Shown here one piece after another: positions 35,004-45,136 of a DNA stretch of 64,000 bases (its first letter is position 1; each line of letters starts with the position of its first letter). The notes under the pieces are model-generated. The model saw only the letters and a list, made by a program, of their open reading frames with translations. It had not been told where the DNA came from and made no database searches. Both the position numbers and the translations under genes were made by a program. The DNA is from Pedobacter sp. Leaf250. Its GTDB lineage: Bacteria > Bacteroidota > Bacteroidia > Sphingobacteriales > Sphingobacteriaceae. The stretch lies in NCBI RefSeq assembly GCF_920984735.1, contig NZ_CAKLBU010000012.1, positions 1-64,000 on the forward strand, written 5' to 3'.

Positions 35004-35873
35004 CTAATTCAAATACTTCCGTTTATAATCCAATGGAGTCATTCCAGTCACTTTTTTAAAATGGCGATAAAAGTTCGAAACGTTGTTAAAGCCACAATCG
35101 AAGCAAATCATTTCTGTAGGAAGCTTGTTTTCTATTAAAAACCGGCAAGCGTGACTTACCCTAATTTCGATCAAAAAATCATAAAAAGTCTTTTTCGTCA
35201 TCAGTTTGAAATACCGACAAAACGAAGTCACACTCAAATTACTTAACGAAGCCACTTCATCGAGGGTAATATCCTTTTTATAATTGCTTAAGGTATAATT
35301 GCAGATTTTGTTAATGCGTAAAGTTTCCGATTCATTAGATTGATAAAAAGTATTTTTACTGGTTACTATCGTTGAATATTCATCTGTTTCGGCCAATGTT
35401 TTCAGTATTGATAATAAAATAATTATCCGATCCAGGTTCGTGGCATCAATTGCAGAGCGCATTAATTTAACTAATTTCTCTTTTGCATTTCCATTAATAA
35501 CCATTCCGCTTTTAGCCTTTTCAAATAATTTTGGCAACAAATAGGCTTCTGGTAAATTGAGCATATACTTTCCTAGGCAGTCTGGCAAGAAATGGATAAC
35601 CATTGCTTCTGTTGTTAACTCACGGTTGTTTTGGAAATATTCGTCTTTACAGCGCCAGGTATGAGGCAGGTTTTCACCTAAAAGGATCATTTCATCAGGC
35701 TCAAAATTGCTGATGTTGTCGCCAATAAATCGAACACCCTCGCCTTTGATTACATAGTGCAATTCCAGCTCTGGATGATAGTGCCAAATATTTCCAAAAT
35801 CAGGTTTTATATCATGACGAATGCTAAACGAACTTTGTAAGGTAACCGGAACTTTATGAAAGTGAGGCTTCAT
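35004..35873 (-). CDS. AraC-family transcriptional regulator
   Basis: 289 residues from ATG 35873; a start 16 codons upstream would place a conserved promoter motif inside the gene, so it is rejected. The N-terminal cupin part (residues about 15-90: IWHYHPELELHYVIKGEGVRFIGD) binds an effector sugar. The C-terminal part has the double helix-turn-helix, LDEVASLSNLSVTSFCRYFKLMTKKTF and the signature FDCGFNNVSNFYRHFKKVTGMTPLDYKRK. It is the only AraC-type regulator seen in the pectin locus and sits at its centre, so it is the best candidate for controlling it. No HTCS or SusR-like sensor is in the window. Confidence 0.9.
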   Translation of the reverse strand: MKPHFHKVPVTLQSSFSIRHDIKPDFGNIWHYHPELELHYVIKGEGVRFIGDNISNFEPDEMILLGENLPHTWRCKDEYFQNNRELTTEAMVIHFLPDCLGKYMLNLPEAYLLPKLFEKAKSGMVINGNAKEKLVKLMRSAIDATNLDRIIILLSILKTLAETDEYSTIVTSKNTFYQSNESETLRINKICNYTLSNYKKDITLDEVASLSNLSVTSFCRYFKLMTKKTFYDFLIEIRVSHACRFLIENKLPTEMICFDCGFNNVSNFYRHFKKVTGMTPLDYKRKYLN

Positions 35874-35887
35874 GGTAAATGTAAAAT

Positions 35888-35898
35888 ATTTGGTTAAG
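35888..35898 (-). promoter_or_regulatory. CTTAACCAAAT motif upstream of the AraC gene
   Basis: The minus strand reads CTTAACCAAAT about 15 bp before the AraC start at 35873. This suggests autoregulation if the motif is its operator. Confidence 0.4.
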
Positions 35899-36040
35899 AT
35901 AAAATAACTTTCATTACTCAATCATGCAGTTAATTTGCTTAAAGTTAATGAGTATTATGGTAACATCCTATATTAATTTGATAAAAAGCACTACTAAATA
36001 CTGTTTTCTATTGTTGAGTTTTGTATACAGCCCACTAGGG

Positions 36041-36052
36041 TTTAACCAAAAT
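36041..36052 (+). promoter_or_regulatory. TTTAACCAAAAT motif upstream of the isomerase-like gene
   Basis: TTTAACCAAAAT lies about 49 bp before the start codon at 36,102, divergent from the AraC copy. Confidence 0.42.
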
Positions 36053-36101
36053 ATAAACTGACAAATTATTTTTATATAAATTTTTTGTTCATTAATAAAT
36101 T

Positions 36102-37739
36102 ATGAGAGAAGGTTATCAAGGAGAAATTCTGCTTGTTTCTAGCGGAGATTTACGACTTTCAGCAAATCAGAATTGCTGGCCGGCACAAGTTGCCATGGAG
36201 GAAGATTTAACTGCTGCAATTGAAAAATTAGGTAGAAAGGTTAAACGGGCTCATCTTTATAATTCAGAAAAAAAACATGGTTTTATAGACTCACAAAGAT
36301 TGGGTATGGATATTTTTAGAAATATCGATCCAAACCAACCGTTAATAGTTGCCGAAAGCGTTTGGCAATATTCGCACCATGTTCTTGCAGGTTTAACAAC
36401 ACACAAAGGTCCGATTTTAACGGTAGCCAATTGGAGCGGCCAATGGCCCGGTTTAGTAGGCATGCTAAATTTAAATGGATGTTTAACCAAAGCACAGGTA
36501 GCATATAGTACTTTGTGGAGCGAAAATTTTACTGATGATTTCTTTGTAGCAGGTTTACAGGAATGGTTGTCGACTGGTAAAATTACTTACGACCAGAGTC
36601 ACGTTAAAAGTTTAGCGCTAAATAAAATCCCTGCCGAAGATGAAAAAATAGGTAGAGCTTTTGCCCGTTCGTTAAAAGAACGCAAAGTTATTATGGGCGT
36701 TTTCGATGAAGGATGTATGGGCATGTACAATGCAATTATTCCTGATGAGTTACTGCATAAAACTGGTTTTTTTAAGGAGCGATTAAGTCAATCGGCACTT
36801 TATGCTGCCATGCTGGATGTAGCTGATGAGGAGGCAAAAGCAGTACTTCAATGGTTAGTAAAAAAAGGAATGACTTTTAATTGGGGAACTGATGAAGTTA
36901 CCCAATTAACCCGCCAGCAAACACTGGAGCAATGCAAAATGTACATTGCAGCACTTCGAATTGCTGATGATTTTAGTTGCGACACCATCGGAATCCAGTA
37001 TCAACAAGGTTTAAAAGATTTAACTGTTGCCAGCGATTTGGTAGAAGGTTTGTTGAATAATCAAGATCGTCCACCAGTATTCTCTATATCTGGAAAAGAA
37101 CTTTATCCTAAAAAAGCTTTACCACATTTTAACGAAGTTGATGAATGCGCAGGCTTAGATGCTTTGGTAACATACAACTTATGGAATGAATTGGGCATGT
37201 CTGGCGAAACAACTCTACACGATATTCGTTGGGGCGAGTATTATAAAGGTGGCGAAGTTGATGGTTTTGTATGGTTATTTTTAATTTCTGGAGCAGCACC
37301 ACCAGCACACTTTATCGATGGTTATGCTGGCGCAAGCAGTGATAGGCAACCCGCCATGTATTTCCGTTTGGGTGGAGGATCGCTAAAAGGTATAAGTAAA
37401 CCAGGTTTTATAGTGTGGAGTAGGGTATATGTAATGGACAACGAATTGCACTGTGATTTAGGCGTTGGAGAAGTAGTTGCGCTACCAAAAGATGAAACCG
37501 AAAGACGCTGGAACAGTACAACTCCAGAATGGCCAATTATGCATGCAATTTTAAAAGGTGTAAGCCGTGATCAGTTAATGGCCAGGCATAAGGCCAATCA
37601 CATTCAGGTGGTTTACACAAATTATGAAGCCAGTGCGCATGAAGCTTGCAGAATTAAAGCTGCCGCATTGGATGAATTGGGTTTAAAAGTGCATTTTTGT
37701 GGCGATGTGAATCTAATCAAGAATATGAGTTTACTATAA
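36102..37739 (+). CDS. L-fucose isomerase-like protein
   Basis: 545 residues, no signal peptide. The sequence follows the FucI/AraA-like fold: an N-terminal region with IVAESVWQYSHH, a central VFDEGCMGMYNAIIPDELL with candidate metal-binding Glu and Asp, and a C-terminal FLISGAAPPAHFIDGYAG...GGGSLKGISKPGFIVWSRV. FucI isomerises L-fucose to L-fuculose. No fuculokinase or aldolase is nearby, so a standard FucI pathway is not complete here. A related sugar or sugar acid is possible. It begins a unit with DUF3826 (12 bp gap), divergent from the AraC regulator. Confidence 0.65.
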   Translation: MREGYQGEILLVSSGDLRLSANQNCWPAQVAMEEDLTAAIEKLGRKVKRAHLYNSEKKHGFIDSQRLGMDIFRNIDPNQPLIVAESVWQYSHHVLAGLTTHKGPILTVANWSGQWPGLVGMLNLNGCLTKAQVAYSTLWSENFTDDFFVAGLQEWLSTGKITYDQSHVKSLALNKIPAEDEKIGRAFARSLKERKVIMGVFDEGCMGMYNAIIPDELLHKTGFFKERLSQSALYAAMLDVADEEAKAVLQWLVKKGMTFNWGTDEVTQLTRQQTLEQCKMYIAALRIADDFSCDTIGIQYQQGLKDLTVASDLVEGLLNNQDRPPVFSISGKELYPKKALPHFNEVDECAGLDALVTYNLWNELGMSGETTLHDIRWGEYYKGGEVDGFVWLFLISGAAPPAHFIDGYAGASSDRQPAMYFRLGGGSLKGISKPGFIVWSRVYVMDNELHCDLGVGEVVALPKDETERRWNSTTPEWPIMHAILKGVSRDQLMARHKANHIQVVYTNYEASAHEACRIKAAALDELGLKVHFCGDVNLIKNMSLL

Positions 37740-37751
37740 ATATACTATAAT

Positions 37752-38420
37752 ATGAAAATATCAATTTTAGCCTTTTTGTTAACGTTCTCCAGTGTGGTTA
37801 CAACTTTCGCTCAAAAAATGACTGCCGAAGAGAAAGTGAAATATGTAAAGTCCATTACTGAACGTGCCGATAAAATTGTAGCCAATCTGGGAATATCCGA
37901 TGCTAAGGAATCGGAAAAAGTTAGAAACATAATCAGGGATCAATACAGTAACTTAAATGATATATATACCATTAGAGATTTAAAGGCAAAGGATATTAAA
38001 AGTAAGCTTGAAGGCAATAAAGTAGAAAGAGATTCTGCATTGTCTAAACAAAATAAAGGCGTGATGGAATCCTTAGCAAAACTGCACAACAAATATATTG
38101 GTAAACTTTCTACACATTTAACACGGGAACAAATTGATTTGGTGAAGAATGGGATGACTTATAATGTACTGCCAATTACTTACAAAGCCTACCAGGAAGA
38201 AATTTTGACACTAACCGAAGATCAAAAGAAACAAATTTTAGTTTGGTTAACTGAAGCTCGTGAATATGCGATGGATGCAGAATCATCAGATAAAAAGCAT
38301 GCCTGGTTCGGAAAGTACAAAGGCCGAATTAATAATTATCTTTCAGCAGCTGGTTACGATTTGAAAAAAGAAGGTATTGAGTGGGAGAAAAGACGTAAAG
38401 CAAAAGCACAAGGAAATTAA
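37752..38420 (+). CDS. DUF3826 family exported protein
   Basis: 222 residues with a signal peptide (ISILAFLLTFSSVVTTFAQK). The mature part is mostly helical, charged and lysine-rich: ITERADKIVANLGISDAKESEKVRNIIRDQY, then helices ending with EWEKRRKAK. This is the DUF3826 pattern, often found in pectin and rhamnogalacturonan loci of Bacteroidota. Its function is not known. It is followed by a strong terminator. A second DUF3826 gene starts at 63,806, beyond the SusC-GH78 block. Confidence 0.75.
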   Translation: MKISILAFLLTFSSVVTTFAQKMTAEEKVKYVKSITERADKIVANLGISDAKESEKVRNIIRDQYSNLNDIYTIRDLKAKDIKSKLEGNKVERDSALSKQNKGVMESLAKLHNKYIGKLSTHLTREQIDLVKNGMTYNVLPITYKAYQEEILTLTEDQKKQILVWLTEAREYAMDAESSDKKHAWFGKYKGRINNYLSAAGYDLKKEGIEWEKRRKAKAQGN

Positions 38421-38467
38421 AATTTTTGGCTGCTTTTTAATCGCTATAGAGCAGCCAAAAATTTTTT
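38421..38467 (+). terminator. Strong hairpin terminator after DUF3826
   Basis: Arms TTTTTGGCTGCT and AGCAGCCAAAAA with a loop of about 16 nt, followed by ATTTTTT. It closes the isomerase-like/DUF3826 unit before the SusC promoter. Confidence 0.75.
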
Positions 38468-38955
38468 AAAATTTTTTATTTAAGAATATTTCATTTATAT
38501 ATGAATTTTATTTCTATATTGTAGCCTAATTAAGAATTGTTAAAACGATTACCATTTCTTGATCTGGATATATAAAATTATCAAATATGATCAAGCTGAA
38601 ATTTTTTAATAAGACTTTGTAATTAAGCCCTCTTAACTGGTTTAATTATACTTTCTAACCAAACAAAATAATAAAGAATCAAAGAGATATGAGCCATCTT
38701 AGCTAAAATTTGATGAGGTTACATTGCTAAATGCTGCAGCCCAATTCCATTGTCTAACTAACAAGCATAAAAGGAATATCAAAATATAAACAAGCCACTC
38801 GTTTCTCTACTAGTAAACTAACATTAATTAAGCTGTAAAGTCGAATAACATTTGCTTCACAAAAATATATTTAACAAAATAGATTTGATACAAGCCAGCT
38901 TGTTCAATCCTCAAATTGAATTTAATTAGTATTAAAAACTAACCAAATAATAAAT
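38468..38955 (+). promoter_or_regulatory. SusC promoter region and long 5' leader
   Basis: About 490 bp without a gene. A conserved block at 38479-38523 (TTTAAGAAT...CATTTATATATGAA...TTTATTTCTAT) ends in TATATTG, similar to the Bacteroidota -7 box TAnnTTTG. If that is the promoter, the leader is about 430 nt. A second conserved block (TTTCTAACCAAA, then AAAGA-ATGAGCC) starts at 38652. Both blocks recur, with the same spacing, before the PL1 gene at 45,437. Confidence 0.55.
38652..38664 (+). promoter_or_regulatory. TTTCTAACCAAA motif in the SusC leader
   Basis: TTTCTAACCAAAC inside a block shared with the PL1 leader. A further ACTAACCAAATAA lies at 38938-38950, six bases before the SusC ATG. 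Confidence 0.45.
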
Positions 38956-41900
38956 ATGAACTTAAAATTTTTACGCAAATTATCTTGGGTATTAGCACTC
39001 ATGACAATTATCAGTACTTCGTTGTTTGCTCAGCAGCGACAAATTACTGGTAGAGTTGTTGATAAAAAGGATGGGCAACCACTTCCTGGAGTGACGGTAG
39101 GAATACGGGGTAAAACTAACAATGTAAGCACCAATGATAAAGGTGATTTCGCATTAATTGCCGATCCGGCTACTGATGCTTTGGTTTTTTCCTATATCGG
39201 CTACGTAAGGCAGGTTGTGCCATTGGCAGGTAAAACCAACATCACCATTAGCTTTGTGGAAGATGCTCAAAGCTTGGATAACGATGCTGTTGTTGTTGTG
39301 GGTTATGGTGTTAAGAAAAAATCAGAAATTCTTGGTGCTGTAGCTACCATTACCGGTGCTGAAATTCAGGATATTCCTGCTCCAAACTTGGCCGGTGCAA
39401 TGCGAAATAGAATTGCTGGTGTTGGTGTAGGTCAAGTTTCAGGTAAACCAGGTTCACCAATTACCTTCAACATCAGGGGTGCTACAACAACCACTGCAGC
39501 CGCTGGTACTACTGATGAGCCGCTTTATGTTGTAGATAATATCGTAGTTACTAGAGAAGCTTTTGATAATATTGATGCTTCGATGGTCGAAAATCTTACG
39601 TTTTTGAAGGATGCTTCTGCTGCCATCTACGGTGCTGCCGGAGCTAAAGGTGTTATTTTGGTGACTACAAAAAAGGGGAAGATTGGTAAGCCGAGTATCA
39701 CTTATAATGGCTATTTAGGTATGTCTGACGCTATTAAAGTTCCTAAAATGTTATCTGGATACGATCATGCGCTATTATTAAATGATACTTATCGTTCTCA
39801 AGGTGCTGCTGCTTCAGAATACTTTGCTCCAGAAGATTTAGACTATATTAAAACATTAGATTATAAAAGTTGGTACGATGAAGTATGGCAACCAGCTACT
39901 ACACAAAGACATAATATTGGTATTTCTGGCGGAAGTGATAAAATTACTTTTTTCGCTGGCGGAAGTTATCAGGGTGAAAATGGAAACTATGCCGGAATGA
40001 AATATAATAAATATTCATTCAGAAGTGGTGTAGTTGCAACAGTAGCTAACGGATTAAAAGCTGACGTTAATTTTAACGTTGATTATGGCACAAAAGAACT
40101 TCATCATAATGCCCAAGAAAACGATGCTGCCTTTTTTGAAAGATTAATTACTGTCCCAAGATGGGTACCTATTAGTATTGATGGAAAATTTGTTAACTAT
40201 AATGTGAATGGGGTTAATTCTGCTAATATAAATCCATTAGCCATCTCCGAATCTGGTTATTACAATAATGGTTCAAATAAATCATATAGGATCAACGCAT
40301 CATTAACTTATGAGCCAACCTTTTTGAAAGGACTTGTTATTCGTGGTCAGGTTTCACAATCAAGTGGGTCTTCAAAAAATACACAGTATATACCACCTTT
40401 TACACTGTATAATTTTGTTAAAAGAGGGAACAATTTAGAACTGTTCACCAATCAACTACCAACTACTACTGCAGCTACTTTTCAGCCCATCAGTGCAACA
40501 AACTCTACTTTTACACCTGGCTTAATAGACAACAATAGCTATCAATTTTTTCTAACACTTCAGTATAATAAGACAATTGGCAAACACACTTTTAGTGTTC
40601 TAGCTGGCGCTGAGCAAAGTGAAGGTAATACTCAACAATCACAAGTTCGTTATTCCAATCAACTTATTCCGGGTGTAGATCAATATTTTGCATACGATAT
40701 TAATACTTTAGTAGCCTCAAATTTAGATCAAACTGCAGTTTCTAAACGTTCGGGATTTGCTCGTTTTAGCTATGATTTCGATAAAAAATATCTAATTGAG
40801 GGTATCGCCCGTATTGATGCATCATCAAACTTCGCACTAGGTAACCGTTGGGGTGTATCGCCAAATATTGGTGTTGGGTGGGTAGTTAGTCAGGAAAATT
40901 TCTTTAAAAATACGAATGCACTCAGCTTTATCAACTTCTTAAAAATTAAAGCAAACGTTGGTGTAACCGGTGATGACAGGGTTGGCGTTCGTTTGTGGCA
41001 AGATAGATTTTTAATTGATGTAACCAATGGTTACATCTACGGAAATTCAAATGGTAATAGCTTAAATCGTAATCGCTTGGCTAATCCTGATATTACCTGG
41101 GAACGTAAAAGAACCATCAACGTTGGTTTAGAAACTTCAATGTTTAACAATAAGTTAGATATTAGTATTGAGGCGTTCCAGAACTATACTTATGATGGCT
41201 TCGAATTGGGAGCGAATAATCAATATCCACAGTATTTTGGTACACAGGCACCTGTATTAAACTATAGACAACTTTATAATTGGGGTTCAGAGTTTAGTAT
41301 TGGCTACAAGGCAAAATTGGCAAAAGATTGGAATCTAAGCGCAAGCATGAACTTCTCTTATGGTAATTCAGTTACAGATAGAGTATTGTATACAGCAGGA
41401 AACTTAATTAACAATACATTTCCGAACTTACAGCTATTTGGTACAGATCCACGTAAATACAGTACCAGTAATTATGGTTTAACCAATTTGGGCATGTTTA
41501 GAACGCAGGGTGAGGTAGATGCGTGGATGGCAAAATATCCTAATTATAGAATATATGATAGAGTTCCGCAACCAGGTTGGTTATATTATGAAGATACGAA
41601 TAGTGACGGAGTAATCTCAGATAGCGATTTGGCACCTTTATTCAATAGTACCAATGCATTTTTATCTTCAGGTATTTCGCTTAATTTAACCTATAAAAAC
41701 TTCAGTTTGAATACTAACATAAATGCAAGATTTGGCGGTAAAGTTTTCTACGATAGCAGAGCAAGAACAGCTCCATCAAAGACCAGAAACACCTTAGAAA
41801 TGTGGACTGATCGTTGGACAATAGATAATCCGATGGATGGTAAATATCCTAGATTTGATGATCCATCTTTAAATATAAACTCTGATTTTTGGGCTGTTGA

Positions 41901-42117
41901 TGGAACAATGATTCGTATTAATACCATGACTTTGAGTTATAAAGCACCTACTGCTTTTGCAAATAAATTGGGGATTGGTGGAGCCCGAATCTTACTAACA
42001 GGAAATAATTTATGGACAATTGTAAATCCTTTGCCATACAAAGATCCGTACACTTCAGGAGCATGGGATTATCCAATGTTGAGAACAATATCTTTGGGAT
42101 TAAGTGTTAACCTATAA
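38956..42117 (+). CDS. SusC/RagA-type TonB-dependent outer-membrane transporter
   Basis: 1,053 residues. Signal peptide ends in SLFAQQ. The carboxypeptidase-like beta domain follows (ITGRVVDKKDGQPLPGVTVGIRGK), then the SusC TonB-box region (AVVVVGYGVKKKSEILGAVATI), the plug (IRGATTTT...PLYVVDNIVV, LKDASAAIYGAAGAKGVILVTTKKGK) and a 22-strand barrel ending in TISLGLSVNL. It imports pectic oligosaccharides with its SusD lid, energised by TonB. It opens the second half of the locus, with the SusD gene 11 bp downstream. Confidence 0.95.
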   Translation: MNLKFLRKLSWVLALMTIISTSLFAQQRQITGRVVDKKDGQPLPGVTVGIRGKTNNVSTNDKGDFALIADPATDALVFSYIGYVRQVVPLAGKTNITISFVEDAQSLDNDAVVVVGYGVKKKSEILGAVATITGAEIQDIPAPNLAGAMRNRIAGVGVGQVSGKPGSPITFNIRGATTTTAAAGTTDEPLYVVDNIVVTREAFDNIDASMVENLTFLKDASAAIYGAAGAKGVILVTTKKGKIGKPSITYNGYLGMSDAIKVPKMLSGYDHALLLNDTYRSQGAAASEYFAPEDLDYIKTLDYKSWYDEVWQPATTQRHNIGISGGSDKITFFAGGSYQGENGNYAGMKYNKYSFRSGVVATVANGLKADVNFNVDYGTKELHHNAQENDAAFFERLITVPRWVPISIDGKFVNYNVNGVNSANINPLAISESGYYNNGSNKSYRINASLTYEPTFLKGLVIRGQVSQSSGSSKNTQYIPPFTLYNFVKRGNNLELFTNQLPTTTAATFQPISATNSTFTPGLIDNNSYQFFLTLQYNKTIGKHTFSVLAGAEQSEGNTQQSQVRYSNQLIPGVDQYFAYDINTLVASNLDQTAVSKRSGFARFSYDFDKKYLIEGIARIDASSNFALGNRWGVSPNIGVGWVVSQENFFKNTNALSFINFLKIKANVGVTGDDRVGVRLWQDRFLIDVTNGYIYGNSNGNSLNRNRLANPDITWERKRTINVGLETSMFNNKLDISIEAFQNYTYDGFELGANNQYPQYFGTQAPVLNYRQLYNWGSEFSIGYKAKLAKDWNLSASMNFSYGNSVTDRVLYTAGNLINNTFPNLQLFGTDPRKYSTSNYGLTNLGMFRTQGEVDAWMAKYPNYRIYDRVPQPGWLYYEDTNSDGVISDSDLAPLFNSTNAFLSSGISLNLTYKNFSLNTNINARFGGKVFYDSRARTAPSKTRNTLEMWTDRWTIDNPMDGKYPRFDDPSLNINSDFWAVDGTMIRINTMTLSYKAPTAFANKLGIGGARILLTGNNLWTIVNPLPYKDPYTSGAWDYPMLRTISLGLSVNL

Positions 42118-42128
42118 TTTTTTGAGCA

Positions 42129-44018
42129 ATGATTATTCAAATAAAAAACAATATAAAAAAAGCAGTTGCCATTTTAACATTAGCTGCACTTATGCCTGCT
42201 TGTGTAAATAAAGATGAGTTTTTCTTATTACCAGATACAGGCGGTATCGATCAGGCAATTTGGGATAATGATGGTTCTGTACAACTACATCTTAATAGAG
42301 TGTACGATGTAGCCATGTATCAGTTTCCATTACAGCTCGTTCCAGATCGCTATGGTGTGCATTATGCAAGTGATGAAAATTATTTTCCAGATGGTGATGC
42401 AAATGCAAAAGCTGCACTTGGTTTACAAGGAGTTTTAGGGAATAATGATGTGAGATATACGGGTAACACATACGGAGGCAATCCAGGAAATAACAAATAT
42501 TGGGATATTGCCAGATGTAATGATGCAATTGCTAATCTTCCCGGAAGTAAAATGCTTACCCCTAAAAAGAATGAATTACTAGGTCAATATTATGCTTTAA
42601 GAGCTATAACTTATTTTGAGTTGGTTAAAGTATATGGTGGTGTTCCGCTACCATTAACGCCCCAAGGAGCTGATACCATTTACGATGAAGGTAGAAGACC
42701 AGCTAAAGAATGTTTTGCGGCAATACTTAGTGATTTAAATAACGCCATCATTTTATTAGAAGGCTTTAATCCAGGTGATACAGATGGAAGAGGTAAAATG
42801 ACAAAATTAATTGCTACTTGTTTAAAAGCTAAAGTGCTATTGTATTGGGCCAGTCCTCAGTTTAATCCAACTAACGATCCAAAACATCCTTATCAGGCTT
42901 CGAGATGGGCTGATGCTTTAGCCGCAAATAAGGAAGCTTATGATATGTGTGTTTCAGCAGGGAAAAAGTTAATGCCAAATTATTTAGATATTTTCCGAGT
43001 AGAGGGGGGTACCAATGTAAACTCTGAAGCAATTTTGGTAAGAACCTATTCTAACACAGTGCCAAATAGAGGGAATGGAACTGAGCAGCGTGTAAGGCCG
43101 ACTTCTGAAGGCGGAAGTCCTAATACTTATTTTATGCCTACTACAAAAATGTTAGATGCCTACCCAATGAGAGATGGAAAACCATTAAACACATCTACTG
43201 CTTTTCCTTATGATCCGACAATGTTTTGGCAAAATAGAGACCCTAGGTTTGAGGCTACATTTGCTACAAACGGATCGGTATATCCATTAAGTGGAAATGC
43301 ATCTCGGAAACAGTGGAATTATAATTTAGCTGTTGGTGAAAGCAATGGAAATGCAGTTTACGTAAAGCGTTTTTCTACGCCTAATTTAACAGCAAGTGCT
43401 TCTGTTTATAACAGTTCTGTAGGTGGTGGTAGTGGTATGGATTGGATTGAGTTAAGGTTCGCAGAAATTATGCTGAATTATGCTGATTGTTTAAATGAGA
43501 CAGGAAATATTACAGGTGCAAAAGATTTAGTAAGACAAATTCGTATGAGAGCTGGTATTGTAGTTGGTGATTCAGATTATGGATTGGGATTAGCTGGAAG
43601 TACTGCTCAGTTGCGTAACTTAATTCTTAACGAAAGGCAAATTGAATTTGCTTTCGAGAATAAACGTAACTCAGATTTGAGAAGATCCCGTACCATGCAT
43701 TTGTTGACAGGTAATATGTCTAAATTAGAAATTCAGTTGGTAAATCCGCCATCTGGATCTGATCAAAGAGATAAGAAAGTATTAGAAGATCCTGTTCCAG
43801 GAACTACAACACCATTAAGAGAAACTATCAACGTTAATGATAAAGCCACTTATACTAAATATTTTAAAAACGTGGTGATTACTAACACCACCTATTTACC
43901 ATACAATGTTCCTGAATTTCATTACTTCTACACTTTCCATAATGATTTTGTGAGTTTTGGTAATAAAATTCTTCCAACAATTGGTTGGGCAGGTGGTACA
44001 TTTGATCCACTTGATTAA
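42129..44018 (+). CDS. SusD/RagB-type surface glycan-binding lipoprotein
   Basis: 629 residues. The lipoprotein signal ends in ALMPAC. The TPR-rich SusD fold shows WDIARCNDAIANLPGSK, GQYYALRAITYFELVKVYGGVPL, and the C-terminal LRFAEIMLNYADCLNETGNITGAKDLVRQIRMRAG and LILNERQIEFAFENKRNSDLRR. It caps the SusC barrel and binds the oligosaccharide. Length is a little above the family's usual 500-600. It is co-transcribed with SusC and the next lipoprotein. Confidence 0.95.
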   Translation: MIIQIKNNIKKAVAILTLAALMPACVNKDEFFLLPDTGGIDQAIWDNDGSVQLHLNRVYDVAMYQFPLQLVPDRYGVHYASDENYFPDGDANAKAALGLQGVLGNNDVRYTGNTYGGNPGNNKYWDIARCNDAIANLPGSKMLTPKKNELLGQYYALRAITYFELVKVYGGVPLPLTPQGADTIYDEGRRPAKECFAAILSDLNNAIILLEGFNPGDTDGRGKMTKLIATCLKAKVLLYWASPQFNPTNDPKHPYQASRWADALAANKEAYDMCVSAGKKLMPNYLDIFRVEGGTNVNSEAILVRTYSNTVPNRGNGTEQRVRPTSEGGSPNTYFMPTTKMLDAYPMRDGKPLNTSTAFPYDPTMFWQNRDPRFEATFATNGSVYPLSGNASRKQWNYNLAVGESNGNAVYVKRFSTPNLTASASVYNSSVGGGSGMDWIELRFAEIMLNYADCLNETGNITGAKDLVRQIRMRAGIVVGDSDYGLGLAGSTAQLRNLILNERQIEFAFENKRNSDLRRSRTMHLLTGNMSKLEIQLVNPPSGSDQRDKKVLEDPVPGTTTPLRETINVNDKATYTKYFKNVVITNTTYLPYNVPEFHYFYTFHNDFVSFGNKILPTIGWAGGTFDPLD

Positions 44019-44065
44019 TATTTAAAGCATAAATGTTTCAGTAAATCTGATTAAAATTTAAAATA

Positions 44066-45052
44066 ATGAAAACTAAATATATTCATAAGTTATTCATCGT
44101 GTTATGTGTGGTTGTTTTTGGTTCCTGTAAAAAGGAGTCGGCAAACATATTTAATATGTTCGAAGATGTAACCATAACTTTTAATAATAGCGATCCGCGT
44201 TGCGTTACGGATTATAAAGTAATCAATGATAAAGATGAAGTTTGGATTGATTTTACCCTTAATTCTGCGAAAGAAGATATGTTTTCATATATCTTCGAAG
44301 TCTCTGCAGGTACAGCTCAAGCCACACGTTATACTGTTGCTATAACAGATCCTGCACAGCGTAGAAATTTTTCATCAATTATAAAATTGCCAAATAGCGC
44401 CTTTCCTGCTGCTGCACTTCGCGATGGGAAACAAAGCTATCGCATTTGCGCCTTGAATGAAAAAGGAGTGTTTATTGGTGATGGATATAAAAAAGTAACA
44501 GTTGAAGTAAATCCGAGTTTTATGATTTATGCCAATAGGGATATTTATTTACCAGATACAGTTGGAAAATCTTTACCAAGTTTTTTCTCACTTAATGATG
44601 CTACTGGTTTCAGCTATAATAATGCAGCAACTAATGCTGGAAAAATAGATCTTGGAATATATAGAAAACCTGGTTCAAACTCTACAACGCAAACGCCAAC
44701 TTGGGTTGTTAATCTGTATTCACCAAGTGTTGCAACTAATCCATTAACTGTTTATGATATTAGTAGCTTTAGCCCTAAAAGAACCACGAAATTTAGTCAG
44801 CCAGTTACTGGCCAGGCCAATGCCTTTTTAACTACTGCAATTTCTGGTTCCTCTATAGAAACTTTAGCTAAAGCGAGAGCAATTACTTTTAACGAAACAA
44901 CACAAACTCTTCCGGCAAATGGACTGGCGGCAGGTAATGCCGTATATTTTCTTACGCCCGAAGGTAAGTATGGAATGTTATATATTAATGCTAACACTTC
45001 CGATTTACAGAAAAGACCATTCATCAACGTCAGCATAAAAGTGCAACGGTAA
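44066..45052 (+). CDS. Surface glycan-binding-type lipoprotein (SusE position)
   Basis: 328 residues with a lipoprotein signal ending FGSC. The rest is predicted beta-rich, with two or three Ig-like or jelly-roll parts (VWIDFTLNSAKEDMFSYIFEVSAG, SYRICALNEKGVFIGDGYKKVTVEV, YFLTPEGKYGMLYINA). No named family is recognised. The place directly after SusD is that of SusE/SusF or surface glycan-binding proteins, so a role in capturing the glycan outside the cell is likely. It is followed by a terminator. Confidence 0.6.
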   Translation: MKTKYIHKLFIVLCVVVFGSCKKESANIFNMFEDVTITFNNSDPRCVTDYKVINDKDEVWIDFTLNSAKEDMFSYIFEVSAGTAQATRYTVAITDPAQRRNFSSIIKLPNSAFPAAALRDGKQSYRICALNEKGVFIGDGYKKVTVEVNPSFMIYANRDIYLPDTVGKSLPSFFSLNDATGFSYNNAATNAGKIDLGIYRKPGSNSTTQTPTWVVNLYSPSVATNPLTVYDISSFSPKRTTKFSQPVTGQANAFLTTAISGSSIETLAKARAITFNETTQTLPANGLAAGNAVYFLTPEGKYGMLYINANTSDLQKRPFINVSIKVQR

Positions 45053-45110
45053 AATGCCTTTTCAGGCGGCTCAACACCGCCACAATTTTATATATATTTG
45101 GTTAGGAAAA

Positions 45111-45136
45111 AGGGGGCAGCGATTGCTTCCTTTTTT
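45111..45136 (+). terminator. Rho-independent terminator after the SusC-SusD-lipoprotein unit
   Basis: GGGGGCA pairs with TGCTTCC (two G-T pairs), loop GCGAT, followed by TTTTTT. Confidence 0.65.

Noticed and set aside
45091-45106. Reverse-strand CTAACCAAATATA as another regulon site
   Set aside because: It points towards the end of the lipoprotein gene with no minus-strand gene to control, so it is probably chance.
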